DNA of 64,000 nucleotides from UBA2020 sp964551435 (GTDB lineage: Bacteria; Pseudomonadota; Alphaproteobacteria; Micavibrionales; UBA2020): NCBI GenBank assembly GCA_964551435.1, contig CAZKBS010000006.1, positions 38,426 to 102,425 on the forward strand. Reading direction: 5' to 3'. The position numbers and the translations under genes were made by a program. Positions 8,992 to 16,858 of this stretch are shown piece by piece. Position 1 is the stretch's first letter. Each line of letters starts with the position of its first letter. Under the pieces are notes generated by a model. That model saw only the letters and a program-made list of their open reading frames with translations. It was not told the origin of the DNA and ran no database searches.

Positions 8992-10311
8992 TTATCTCTC
9001 CGTAAATGCTGTCGACATGGCGTTGCGTACCGGCTTCAACAGGTATTCCAGCACGGTTTTTTCCCCCGTGATGATATCGGCCATCACCGTCATGCCCGGC
9101 ACAACGGTATTGCGCGTATCTTCCCCGACATGGCTGCGGGCAAGGCGGACGCGGCCTTGGAAATACCTCTCGCCGCCCTCACCGGCGAAGCTGGCGGCAG
9201 AAATAAATTCCAGCGTGCCCGGTATCGCGCCGTAGCGGGAAAAATCAAAGCTGCTGCATTTAATTTGTACGTCCTGCCCCGCGTGGATATGTCCGATATA
9301 ACGGGGTGGTATTTTCAGCGATACCACCAGCGGCGCATCGGCAGGCAAAATTTCCATCAGGGTTTGCCCCGGCTGCACGACGTTGCCGATGGTGTTGACG
9401 GCAAGCCCTTTGACAGTGCCGCGCACAGGCGCGCGCACGTCGAGCCGCGCGACGCGTTCCTGCAATTTGGCAATCAGTTCGCGGTTTTGCGCCTGCGCCG
9501 AAAGGATACCGTCCAGCCGCTGGTTCACATCGTCCGTGGTGCCGGCATCCAGCGAGGCCAGCCTGTCCTGATATTCACGGATCGTGGCATTCGCGGCGGC
9601 AATCTGGCTTTGCAGGCTCGCGATTTGTCCGCGCAGGTGGTTATGCTGCTGCTGGGTTTCCATCACGCGCGCTTCGGGCATCACGCCCTGACGGTTCATT
9701 TCCAGCCGTTTGGCGTAAAGGTCGGATACGATGCCGAAATTTTGCTGCGCGGTGGTCAGCTCCGCACGCAGGGCGCCGATGGCCTGTTTTTTCTGGTCGA
9801 TCTGCTGGCGGATGACGCCGCGCTCTTTTTCACGTGCGGTCTGCATGCTGGCGAAAAAAGCCTCCTGATCGCGCATCATATCCTGACTTGCGCGCGCTTC
9901 GACGGGGAAGACAGGGGCACGGTTTTCGAGGAAAGCGCGCAGACGCTCTTCCTGCAGACTCAAGGCGAGGGTTTGTTCTTCAGCGCGGCGAAGGTCTTTT
10001 TCGATACCCGCGCCATCCAGCCGCAGCAAAATCTGGCCTTTATCGACGCTGTCGCCTTCCTGCACAAGAATTTCGCGTACAATCCCGCCTTCAAGGTGCT
10101 GTACGGCCTGTTGAAAGCCGCTCGGCACGATTTCTCCCGGCGTGCGGGCAATCTCGTGAATATTCGCGAAGGCGGCCCATGAAATAAAACCCAGAAAGGC
10201 AAAGCTGACCACGGCCATGGTCGCGCGCACAATGCGCGGACTTGCCGTTTCCTTGAGGCGGATGGATTGCGACAGTAATCGCAGTTGCTTTTGGCGTTTT
10301 TCGTCGGTCAT
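8992..10311 (-). CDS. HlyD-type membrane fusion protein of a type I secretion system
   Basis: 439 residues. One transmembrane helix at about 28-50 (AFLGFISWAAF) is followed by the first half of a lipoyl/barrel-sandwich domain (GEIVPSGF..QHLEGGIVREILVQEGDSV). A long coiled coil (about 115-290) comes next, then the second half (LDVRAPVRGTVKGLAV) and the C-terminal beta-barrel signature VVPGMTVMADI. HlyD/PrtE proteins bridge the inner-membrane ABC exporter to a TolC-type outer-membrane channel. The start overlaps the upstream ABC gene's stop as TAATG, which suggests coupled translation. No TolC gene is present in the window. Confidence 0.93.
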   Translation of the reverse strand: MTDEKRQKQLRLLSQSIRLKETASPRIVRATMAVVSFAFLGFISWAAFANIHEIARTPGEIVPSGFQQAVQHLEGGIVREILVQEGDSVDKGQILLRLDGAGIEKDLRRAEEQTLALSLQEERLRAFLENRAPVFPVEARASQDMMRDQEAFFASMQTAREKERGVIRQQIDQKKQAIGALRAELTTAQQNFGIVSDLYAKRLEMNRQGVMPEARVMETQQQHNHLRGQIASLQSQIAAANATIREYQDRLASLDAGTTDDVNQRLDGILSAQAQNRELIAKLQERVARLDVRAPVRGTVKGLAVNTIGNVVQPGQTLMEILPADAPLVVSLKIPPRYIGHIHAGQDVQIKCSSFDFSRYGAIPGTLEFISAASFAGEGGERYFQGRVRLARSHVGEDTRNTVVPGMTVMADIITGEKTVLEYLLKPVRNAMSTAFTER

Positions 10312-12512
10312 TATGCGGCCTCCCTTAAATGGCGAAGCATATCTTCGCGGTTGCCGGCGGCAGCTTTGGCGCCGCGGCGCAGATGAATAATCACGTCAGA
10401 TAGCGCCAGAAGATCGCCACGATGCGCAACGGCGATAATCGTGCGTTTGCCATGCGACTGGCGGATATAGGTGCGCAGATTTTCACCGGCCGTGCCGTTC
10501 ATCAGCGTGTTGGGCATTTCGTCTATCAGCACGACGGCGGCATTTTGCAGGTAGGCGCGCGCCAACGACAGACGTGCAGCCAGCGACGGCGTCATGCGGA
10601 TTTCGGCCATGGTCTTGTCGAGGGTGTGGCGGCAATCTTCCCATGCATCGGCCAGCAACAGAGCATTTTCAATATCAGTTTCGCTCGCAAACGGATTACC
10701 GATGGCGATATTTTCGCGCAGCGTGCCCGGAAAGAAATCCGGTCTTTGCGGAACATATGCAATTTGCCGCCGCAGCTCGGCTGCGTCCATCTGGCGGATG
10801 TCGTATCCGTCAATCCGCACAGCGCCGCTTTCTGGCCGGTACAAACCTTTGACGAGCTTGAGCAGGCTTGACTTACCGCTGCCGTTACGCCCCGTGACGG
10901 CGGCCATGCGGCCGGGGGGCAGATCCAGCGACAGGGATTCTATCGCAGGCAGCGCCGCGTTTTCGTAGCGCAGCGTAACATTATCAATCACAATATGGCC
11001 ACGCAGCGTATTCAGGCTTGCCGCCGTTTGCGCGAGATCGGCTTCGGTTTCCAAATCCATCAGGGTATCGACCTGTTCGATACTGCTGCGCAGTTGTTCG
11101 AGGCGCGGAATCATGGTGCAAAGACTGTAAAAAGGCAGCAAAATCCTCCAGACGAGGATCATCGAGGCGACAAGTGCACCGGTGGTGATGCTGCCGCTCC
11201 AGATAAGTCCGACGCCAAAGCCGATCGTCAGTACAGCTGAAAAAACGGTCAAGGTATGGGCGAGCGTTTCTGCAACGGTTCCCAGATAAGAAAGCCTGAA
11301 GGCAAGCACGGCATCGCGCCCCGTCAGGGTGGAAAATTTGTCTTCCCACGCCTTGCCAAGACCGTTGACGCGGATGCTGCGCAAACGTTCATGGCTTTCG
11401 ATAATAAACTGCTGACGCGCCGATGTCGCCTTGGCGGCCAGCCGCATCACGCGGCGTATGCGCGCTTGCATGGTGAAAAACAGCGCGGCATATGCGGCAA
11501 TCATGCAAAGCGGCACCAGCACCAGCGGCCCTGCAATCGCCCACATGACGCCTGCGGCGATCATCACGAAAGGAATTTCAAGAAAGGACAGAAAAACCGC
11601 GCTGCTGAAAAAATCGCGTACCGATTCAAACGTGCGGATACGCGCAACCTGCGCCGCGACCGATGCGCGTTCAATCAATGCAGGAGGCAAGCCGATAAGA
11701 TGTGCGAAAATGCGGCTGCCAACTAGATTGTCGAGGCGTGCCGTCATCCATGCTAGTCCCTCGGAGCGGATATCCCGCAGCGCCCATTCCGCAACCAGCG
11801 CCATGGAAACCCCTGCTGTCAGCATGGCCAGCGAAGAAAGATCATAGGGGGAAATCACGCGGTCATATACCATCATGATAAAAACAGGCGGTGCCAGCGC
11901 GAAGATATTGAGTGCAAGGCATGTCACCAATATCTGCCAGAAAGAAACCGAAAACCTGCTGACCAGCGCGCTGAACCATCCGCGTTTGACGGCGGCGCGC
12001 ATAAAACGTGATGTATTTTGCACATGCGGGTCATAGGGGGTAAAAAAGCAGGCGGTGCCGTTCTGTGCGGTTTCATCGTGACGGCGCGGCAGGGCGCGTA
12101 TATCGTGGCGGGCGCTGTCGTATATGCTGAATTCGCCATCTTTTTGCGAAAAAATCACATAGGGCGCATCTGCCTTGCCGTCCGGAACAAACAGGCAGGG
12201 AAGAAGGCGCGGATCAATTTCGTGCATCGCCACTTGCAGGGTATCCGAATAATAACCGAGTTGCGCCATGGTGCCGCGCAGCCCTGTCAGGTCATTGCCA
12301 TGCACGGCTGTCATGGAATCGAGAAGCCGCCGCGCTTTGCAGGCGGGATCCAGTGCGAGCACCAGCGCGGCAAGGCAGGCCAGCCACGGACTGCGGCCAT
12401 CGCCGGTACGCCATGCAGGTTTTGACAAAAGATCCATCAGGATATCGATCGATATTTTTACGGCATCGGACGATGTCAGGGCGCTGTTTTTGCGGGCAGG
12501 CTGGGCTGTCAT
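10311..12512 (-). CDS. Type I secretion ABC transporter, subunit A (degenerate signature loop)
   Basis: 733 residues. About 150 N-terminal residues resemble the peptidase-dead C39-like domain of LapB-type exporters, which binds substrates. The transmembrane domain (about 165-460) begins with the VYDRVISP loop typical of type I exporters. In the nucleotide-binding domain, Walker A (GRNGSGKSS, 541-549), the Q-loop (YVPQRP), Walker B with catalytic Glu (VVLIDEMP) and the H-loop (AVAHRGD) are intact. The LSGGQ signature is replaced by MTPSL. It overlaps the preceding ABC gene by four bases. It probably pairs with that second subunit rather than with itself. Confidence 0.92.
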   Translation of the reverse strand: MTAQPARKNSALTSSDAVKISIDILMDLLSKPAWRTGDGRSPWLACLAALVLALDPACKARRLLDSMTAVHGNDLTGLRGTMAQLGYYSDTLQVAMHEIDPRLLPCLFVPDGKADAPYVIFSQKDGEFSIYDSARHDIRALPRRHDETAQNGTACFFTPYDPHVQNTSRFMRAAVKRGWFSALVSRFSVSFWQILVTCLALNIFALAPPVFIMMVYDRVISPYDLSSLAMLTAGVSMALVAEWALRDIRSEGLAWMTARLDNLVGSRIFAHLIGLPPALIERASVAAQVARIRTFESVRDFFSSAVFLSFLEIPFVMIAAGVMWAIAGPLVLVPLCMIAAYAALFFTMQARIRRVMRLAAKATSARQQFIIESHERLRSIRVNGLGKAWEDKFSTLTGRDAVLAFRLSYLGTVAETLAHTLTVFSAVLTIGFGVGLIWSGSITTGALVASMILVWRILLPFYSLCTMIPRLEQLRSSIEQVDTLMDLETEADLAQTAASLNTLRGHIVIDNVTLRYENAALPAIESLSLDLPPGRMAAVTGRNGSGKSSLLKLVKGLYRPESGAVRIDGYDIRQMDAAELRRQIAYVPQRPDFFPGTLRENIAIGNPFASETDIENALLLADAWEDCRHTLDKTMAEIRMTPSLAARLSLARAYLQNAAVVLIDEMPNTLMNGTAGENLRTYIRQSHGKRTIIAVAHRGDLLALSDVIIHLRRGAKAAAGNREDMLRHLREAA

Positions 12513-14209
12513 GGCAGGGCTTTCTGGTGCTGCGGGGTTGCCGAATGTCCGGTTGCGTCATAAAGACGGCCGTTTTCCAGTTTGTAGCGCCGTGCGGCAA
12601 GGCCGGTCAGATTCGCATCTTCTGAAACCAGCACAATCGCCGCCTGCGGTGCGATGCGTGCCAGTAGGCGGAAAACCATGTGATATCCATCGCGGTCAAG
12701 AGCGCGGTCAGCTTCGTCGAATAAAATGATTTTGGGATGCGATGCCAGCACGCGGGCGATGGCAATACGCTGACGCAGGCCGGGCGGTACATCGTCGCCC
12801 CCTTGCGGTTGCAGAACGGTATCATAGCCGTTTGGCAGCAGTGCGACGTCACGGTCAATCAAAAGCTCCCGCGCGAGGGAGAATGCAGCCTTTTCCGGCA
12901 CGAGCCCGAAGCGCGTGAGGTTTTCGCGGATGGTGCCGTGGAAAATAATCCCCTCCGTCGCCAGATAACCGACATGGTCGGGCAGGTGTTCAGGCGGATA
13001 GCGGCGCGAATCGACGTTGTCGATCATCACCTCGCCCCTGTCCGGTGGATAAAGACCGGAGAGAATTTCCAGTAGCGTCGTTTTGCCGCTGCCGGGCGTT
13101 CCGCTGATGGCAATGGTCTCTCCGGGGCTCAGCGTGATATCAATATCTTCGAGAATATGACGAAAACCGAGCCCGCGGACGCTCAGATATCCAGCAGGCA
13201 GCGGTAATTGCGGTGCCGGGCTGCGGCGTACCAGCGGCAGGGTGAAAATCTGTTCGACCTTGGCGCGGGCAAGAATATATTCCTGATACCGCGCCCACAG
13301 GGCAAGCCCGCGCTGCGCTGGTTGCATCAGGCGGCCTGACAGTTGCAGTGTCGCAATCAATGCGCCTGTGGTGATGCCGCCTCCGATAACGGCGACAGCG
13401 CCCGCCGTCATCACGGCCACCATCATCAGGTGGGAAATCATGGTGCCGAAGTTAAAGGCGCGTGTCGAAGCCTCGGCGGCAAAAAAACTGCCAAGGCCGG
13501 ATTTCTCCTGCAAATATTCATATCGGCGCGAGAGCAGGTTTTCGAGCGCGAAAGCCTTGACGGTATGAATTCCCTTCAGGCATTCGACAAGATATTCATA
13601 CCGCTCGTCATCTTCGGCGTCGCGGCGCGCGAGGGCGGCCTGCAGCTTGCGCCCCTGCAATAAAGAAACGCCGATAAAAACGCCGAGCAATAGCAGCGGC
13701 ACCAGCGTGAGCGGTGGGGCAATGTATAAAATGACGCCCAGAAAAACGGGAATAAAGGCCAATTCCACAATCGTGACGGCGATATAACCGTTTTCGAAAT
13801 CCTTCAGCTTGCCGATGGCGGCCATGCGGTGCAGGAATTCCCCAATCCCAGTGCTGCGGCTGCGCGCGGCATCGGCAGAGAGCAGGCGGCGCATCGCGGC
13901 GGTTGATACCGCGTGTTCGTAAACCGCGCCGCGCCAGCCCATCATCCACGCGCGGGCCAGACGCAATCCGGTTTCGCAGGCGACGGCAAAAATCACCCCC
14001 GCCAGCAATAGCGGCAAAGTGCCGGATTCCGGATTGGGAAGGATGCGGTCGTAAACCTGCAATGTCATGATGGGGAGGGCAAGCGAGAGCAGATTGAGGG
14101 CAATCGTGCCCAGAAGAAGATAAAACCTGTCTTCATGCGCAATCTCCGGCGCCGTCATGCCGGGGGGATTGTGCAGCTGTCGCCTTGCGGCGGATTTGGG
14201 GGATTTCAT
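12509..14209 (-). CDS. Type I secretion ABC transporter, subunit B (missing Q- and H-loop residues)
   Basis: 566 residues. A short N-terminus without the C39-like domain is followed by a transmembrane domain beginning YDRILPNP and a nucleotide-binding domain. Walker A (GTPGSGKTT, 370-378) and Walker B (IILFDEADRALD) are intact. The Q-loop glutamine aligns with Thr (GYLATEG), the H-loop histidine is absent (VLVSEDANL), and the signature is VPPGL. These changes complement those of the next ABC gene, which fits a heterodimer with one working ATP site. It overlaps its neighbours by four bases at each end. Confidence 0.92.
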   Translation of the reverse strand: MKSPKSAARRQLHNPPGMTAPEIAHEDRFYLLLGTIALNLLSLALPIMTLQVYDRILPNPESGTLPLLLAGVIFAVACETGLRLARAWMMGWRGAVYEHAVSTAAMRRLLSADAARSRSTGIGEFLHRMAAIGKLKDFENGYIAVTIVELAFIPVFLGVILYIAPPLTLVPLLLLGVFIGVSLLQGRKLQAALARRDAEDDERYEYLVECLKGIHTVKAFALENLLSRRYEYLQEKSGLGSFFAAEASTRAFNFGTMISHLMMVAVMTAGAVAVIGGGITTGALIATLQLSGRLMQPAQRGLALWARYQEYILARAKVEQIFTLPLVRRSPAPQLPLPAGYLSVRGLGFRHILEDIDITLSPGETIAISGTPGSGKTTLLEILSGLYPPDRGEVMIDNVDSRRYPPEHLPDHVGYLATEGIIFHGTIRENLTRFGLVPEKAAFSLARELLIDRDVALLPNGYDTVLQPQGGDDVPPGLRQRIAIARVLASHPKIILFDEADRALDRDGYHMVFRLLARIAPQAAIVLVSEDANLTGLAARRYKLENGRLYDATGHSATPQHQKALP

Positions 14210-16191
14210 CCGAACAATCCTCCGCCGTGGCCGTTAAAAAGACCGGAGAGCAGGCCACCGCCGTGATCGCTGCCCGATGGCAGCAGGCCGAGACCTTCAA
14301 CAATATTGCCGACAGGTTCGGGTAGATGTAGCGCGCCATCGGTGACGCCGCTGACAAGCCCGCCCAGCCCCTCGCTGCCCAAAAGCGATCCGGCATCCAG
14401 CTGCGGCCATGCGGCGTCGCCGCCGCCCTGCGGGCCACTGCCCAGAAGGGTGCCGAGCAAATCCTCCGTCCCTTGAAGCGTGCTATCCAGCAGCGCCATG
14501 GCGCCGTTTGCGGTACCTTCGTCGCTGGCGGCCTCGCCAAGCAGGCATTGCGCGATATCAATCACATCACCGGTAATGGGTGTTACCAGTGGAATATCTA
14601 TGGTTATGCTCACGTCATCCAGAATCTGTATGCCTGCCAGTGTGGTATCGAGCCCGAGGGTCAGGCCGTTATCACCCTGCTGGAGACCAAGGCCAAGGTC
14701 GATGTCACCTGTAATATTTTCGACGGTGTCTAGATTGATATCAATTTGTGGCAGGCCGACATCATTCTGGACAGCAAGGTCGCTATCGTCGGCCGAATGA
14801 TCGCTCTGGCCGATGCTGCCAAGAGTGTCTTCAAGGGATGATACGATTCCTTCGGTTGTGCCCGTTACGATATCTTGCAGGCTGCCGGCGACGCCGCCGA
14901 TGATATCTTCGGCAGCTTCAGCCGGATTGTCGAAAATGCCCGACAGGGTTTCGGGGGAGGTCAGATTAGACAGCATATCCGACACTGGCGCCAGCGCACC
15001 GTTCACCACGGGCATGATGACGGGGGCATTGATTTGCGTATCAAGGGTAATCACGGGTAAATCAGCGGCGAGACCATCAAGCGTAATGCCAATGCCATTT
15101 CCGCCCACAGCATCCAGCCCGAGTGCGATATCGATATCGCCGATAATGTTTTCAAGAACGTCAAGGTTCACATCCAGATCCGGAATCCCCAAGTCGGTAT
15201 GCACCTGCAGGTCGTAATCTCCGTTCATCGGCGGCGGGGCACCCAGCAGGCTGCCGATAATGCTCTCGACCGTTGTTGAAACGCCGTCAAGCAGCGGTTG
15301 CGCGATTCCTGTGACAATATCCACGACAGGGTCCGCAATCGTGAGAACTTCGCCAATCAAGGGGTTCAGGAGGGGGATATCAATGTTGATGACCCCGTCC
15401 AGAACGGGGATATCCAGAAGAACTGTGTCGAGATCGATGCTCAACCCGTCATCCGGATCGAACCCGATGCCAATGCCAAGGTCGATATCTCCAACGATAT
15501 TTTCCAGCGGGTCCAGATTGATGTCGATAACAGGCAGGCCGATGTTGTTATCGCCAAGAATGTCGATATCACCGCCATTGTTTCCGCCGTTATTACCACC
15601 ATTATCACCGCCGCCGTTGTCGCCGCCGCCGTTATCATCGTTATCGTTGTCGCCATTATCATCGTCGTCATCGGTATTATCATCACGGTCATTAACAGTG
15701 CTGCTTTGGGGCGGCGCATCCATCAGGCGGGCGATATTGGCGAGGATGTTGCCGTCAATGCCATCGCCGCTGAGCGCGCGGGCCGCATCGTTTCCGGCAA
15801 AGGCAGAAACAGGGCCGCTGTTCAAACCTTCTGCGGTATTGGTGCCGAGCATCGCGCCATCCATGCCGGCAGGCTGAAGTCCGGCAGCAATGTTTCTGGC
15901 TGCGGCCAGCAGCCACGATGGCGCATAGGGGTCTGCCAGTGCGGCATCCATACCGTCAAAACCGTTGCCGCTACCCGCAGCATCTGTTTGGCGCGCTTGC
16001 AGCAGTAAATAGTTGAGGTTCCCTGAACCGAACAGGCTTTCAGTGATGCCGTCAAGGTCGCCTGTCATGTAAAGATCCGCATCCAGCTTATGCGTTTGTA
16101 CGGGCGCATCGGTCAGCAGGGCGGCATCGGCGCTCGGCGCATTATTCGTAGCCGCGACGGGAGGGGCGGAAAAGGATGCGTCTGTGGACAT
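14206..16191 (-). CDS. Acidic three-repeat protein, probable substrate of the adjacent type I exporter
   Basis: 661 residues, no Sec signal peptide, rich in Asp, Gly, Ile and Leu, with only one visible cysteine. Residues 1-165 are unique. A low-complexity Asp/Asn/Gly linker (about 167-208) follows, then three related repeats at about 213-310, 330-430 and 475-550. Each repeat opens with the pattern (D/N)xG(L/I)PxIDINLDxxENIxGDIDLGLGL, followed by a valine/isoleucine-rich segment. The C-terminus is Gly/Leu-rich and ends GLFG. It is the first gene of the operon and overlaps the ABC gene by four bases. Lack of a signal peptide and its position argue for export by this system. It is not a classical GGxGxDxxx RTX protein. 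Family not recognised. Confidence 0.85.
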   Translation of the reverse strand: MSTDASFSAPPVAATNNAPSADAALLTDAPVQTHKLDADLYMTGDLDGITESLFGSGNLNYLLLQARQTDAAGSGNGFDGMDAALADPYAPSWLLAAARNIAAGLQPAGMDGAMLGTNTAEGLNSGPVSAFAGNDAARALSGDGIDGNILANIARLMDAPPQSSTVNDRDDNTDDDDDNGDNDNDDNGGGDNGGGDNGGNNGGNNGGDIDILGDNNIGLPVIDINLDPLENIVGDIDLGIGIGFDPDDGLSIDLDTVLLDIPVLDGVINIDIPLLNPLIGEVLTIADPVVDIVTGIAQPLLDGVSTTVESIIGSLLGAPPPMNGDYDLQVHTDLGIPDLDVNLDVLENIIGDIDIALGLDAVGGNGIGITLDGLAADLPVITLDTQINAPVIMPVVNGALAPVSDMLSNLTSPETLSGIFDNPAEAAEDIIGGVAGSLQDIVTGTTEGIVSSLEDTLGSIGQSDHSADDSDLAVQNDVGLPQIDINLDTVENITGDIDLGLGLQQGDNGLTLGLDTTLAGIQILDDVSITIDIPLVTPITGDVIDIAQCLLGEAASDEGTANGAMALLDSTLQGTEDLLGTLLGSGPQGGGDAAWPQLDAGSLLGSEGLGGLVSGVTDGALHLPEPVGNIVEGLGLLPSGSDHGGGLLSGLFNGHGGGLFG

Positions 16192-16277
16192 GGCGGTCTC
16201 TTTCTGACGGTTGTGTATTTTTTCATATTACAACTTAAAGTTTAACGTCGGCTTAATTTATCGTTATTTATCAAAAA

Positions 16278-16291
16278 CATACTTTGGTATG
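16278..16291. promoter_or_regulatory. Small palindromes upstream of the secretion operon
   Basis: CATAC-TTTG-GTATG is a perfect inverted repeat at 16278-16291, and AACTTAAAGTT at 16232-16242 is a second one. Both lie in the AT-rich 100 bases before the operon start. They are candidate operator sites; no clear -10/-35 pair was found. Confidence 0.3.
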
Positions 16292-16324
16292 CCGGTAGGG
16301 AAAACAATATCGGCGGGCCGCGAA

Positions 16325-16368
16325 GGGCGATGCAGGTCTGCCCGAGGGGAAGGCAGACGGCATCGCCC
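16325..16368. other. Long hairpin between the 92-residue gene and the secretion operon
   Basis: GGGCGATGC..GGTCTGCC pairs with GGCAGAC..GCATCGCCC around a CGAGGGGA loop, giving about 16 paired bases. There is no T-run on either side. It lies 12 bases past the stop of the 92-residue gene and about 135 bases before the operon start, where it could attenuate or process a read-through transcript. Confidence 0.6.
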
Positions 16369-16379
16369 CTCACGCCGCT

Positions 16380-16658
16380 TCAGGCGCGCGCTGCGCGCTC
16401 CGCAAACGCGCAGGCTGCGACCGGAGGGAAGGGTGGGTTCCGCAGCGCTGCGCGCAAGCCGGATGGCTGTTGTATGTCCGGCGCTGAACCGCCGTCTGAA
16501 AAAATGCGCATCACGTCATGTTCGCTGGCGGCCATATGGCCGGTTAATTCGCGCACGATGCGCGCGGCGGCGTAATCGGATACGGCGCGAACGGTAAAGA
16601 TTTCATCTCCGGCCTTGGTATGGATGCAGACGCTGTAAAAATCCTGATCTGTGTGCAT
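16380..16658 (-). CDS. 92-residue protein behind a sigma-54-type promoter
   Basis: The ATG at 16658 follows an AAAGGGG ribosome site seven bases upstream, which decides the start although the frame is open further. The N-terminal 50 residues (DFYSVCIHTKAGDEIFTV..) look like a small alpha/beta domain. The C-terminal 40 residues are Ala/Pro-rich and may be disordered. Not recognised. It lies between the sigma-54-type promoter and the secretion operon, on the same strand as the operon, so it could be a regulator or first product of that regulon. Confidence 0.65.
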   Translation of the reverse strand: MHTDQDFYSVCIHTKAGDEIFTVRAVSDYAAARIVRELTGHMAASEHDVMRIFSDGGSAPDIQQPSGLRAALRNPPFPPVAACAFAERAARA

Positions 16659-16696
16659 GGCGAACCCCTTTGGTGCAGCGTGAATGAAGATTGTTT

Positions 16697-16712
16697 TGCA
16701 CAGGCTGTGCCA
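16697..16712 (-). promoter_or_regulatory. Candidate sigma-54 (-24/-12) promoter
   Basis: Read leftwards, the site is TGGCAC, five bases, GTGCA. The -24 element is perfect. The -12 element keeps the essential GC and differs from TTGCA by one base, with standard spacing. Transcription would start near 16686, about 28 bases before the 92-residue gene. A sigma-54 activator gene is divergent next to it. Confidence 0.65.
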
Positions 16713-16761
16713 GCGTTGAAATCGAGATTTTTCAGCGCTGCATACAAATGACTCCACGCAT

Positions 16762-16840
16762 TTTGCAAGACCGCACCGCCTGCGCCTGTGCGCTTTGCAA
16801 GACTTTGTTAGGGCTTTTGCAATACAATCTAAAATTGTAT
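16762..16840. promoter_or_regulatory. Phased TTTGCAA repeats and palindrome, candidate activator sites
   Basis: TTTGCAAGAC occurs at 16762-16771 and 16794-16803, and TTTGCAATAC at 16816-16825. Start spacings of 32 and 22 bases are close to three and two helical turns. An overlapping perfect inverted repeat, ATACAAT-ctaaa-ATTGTAT, sits at 16822-16840. The array lies 50-130 bases upstream of the sigma-54-type promoter and just before the activator's own start, as expected for enhancer and autoregulatory sites. Confidence 0.5.
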
Positions 16841-16858
16841 AAAGCGAACGAGGTCGCC

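Noticed and set aside
15298..16008. 236-codon open frame opposite the three-repeat protein
   Set aside because: Low-complexity Ile/Val/Asp runs mirror the repeat region of the opposite strand; the minus-strand gene has the operon overlap and ribosome site.
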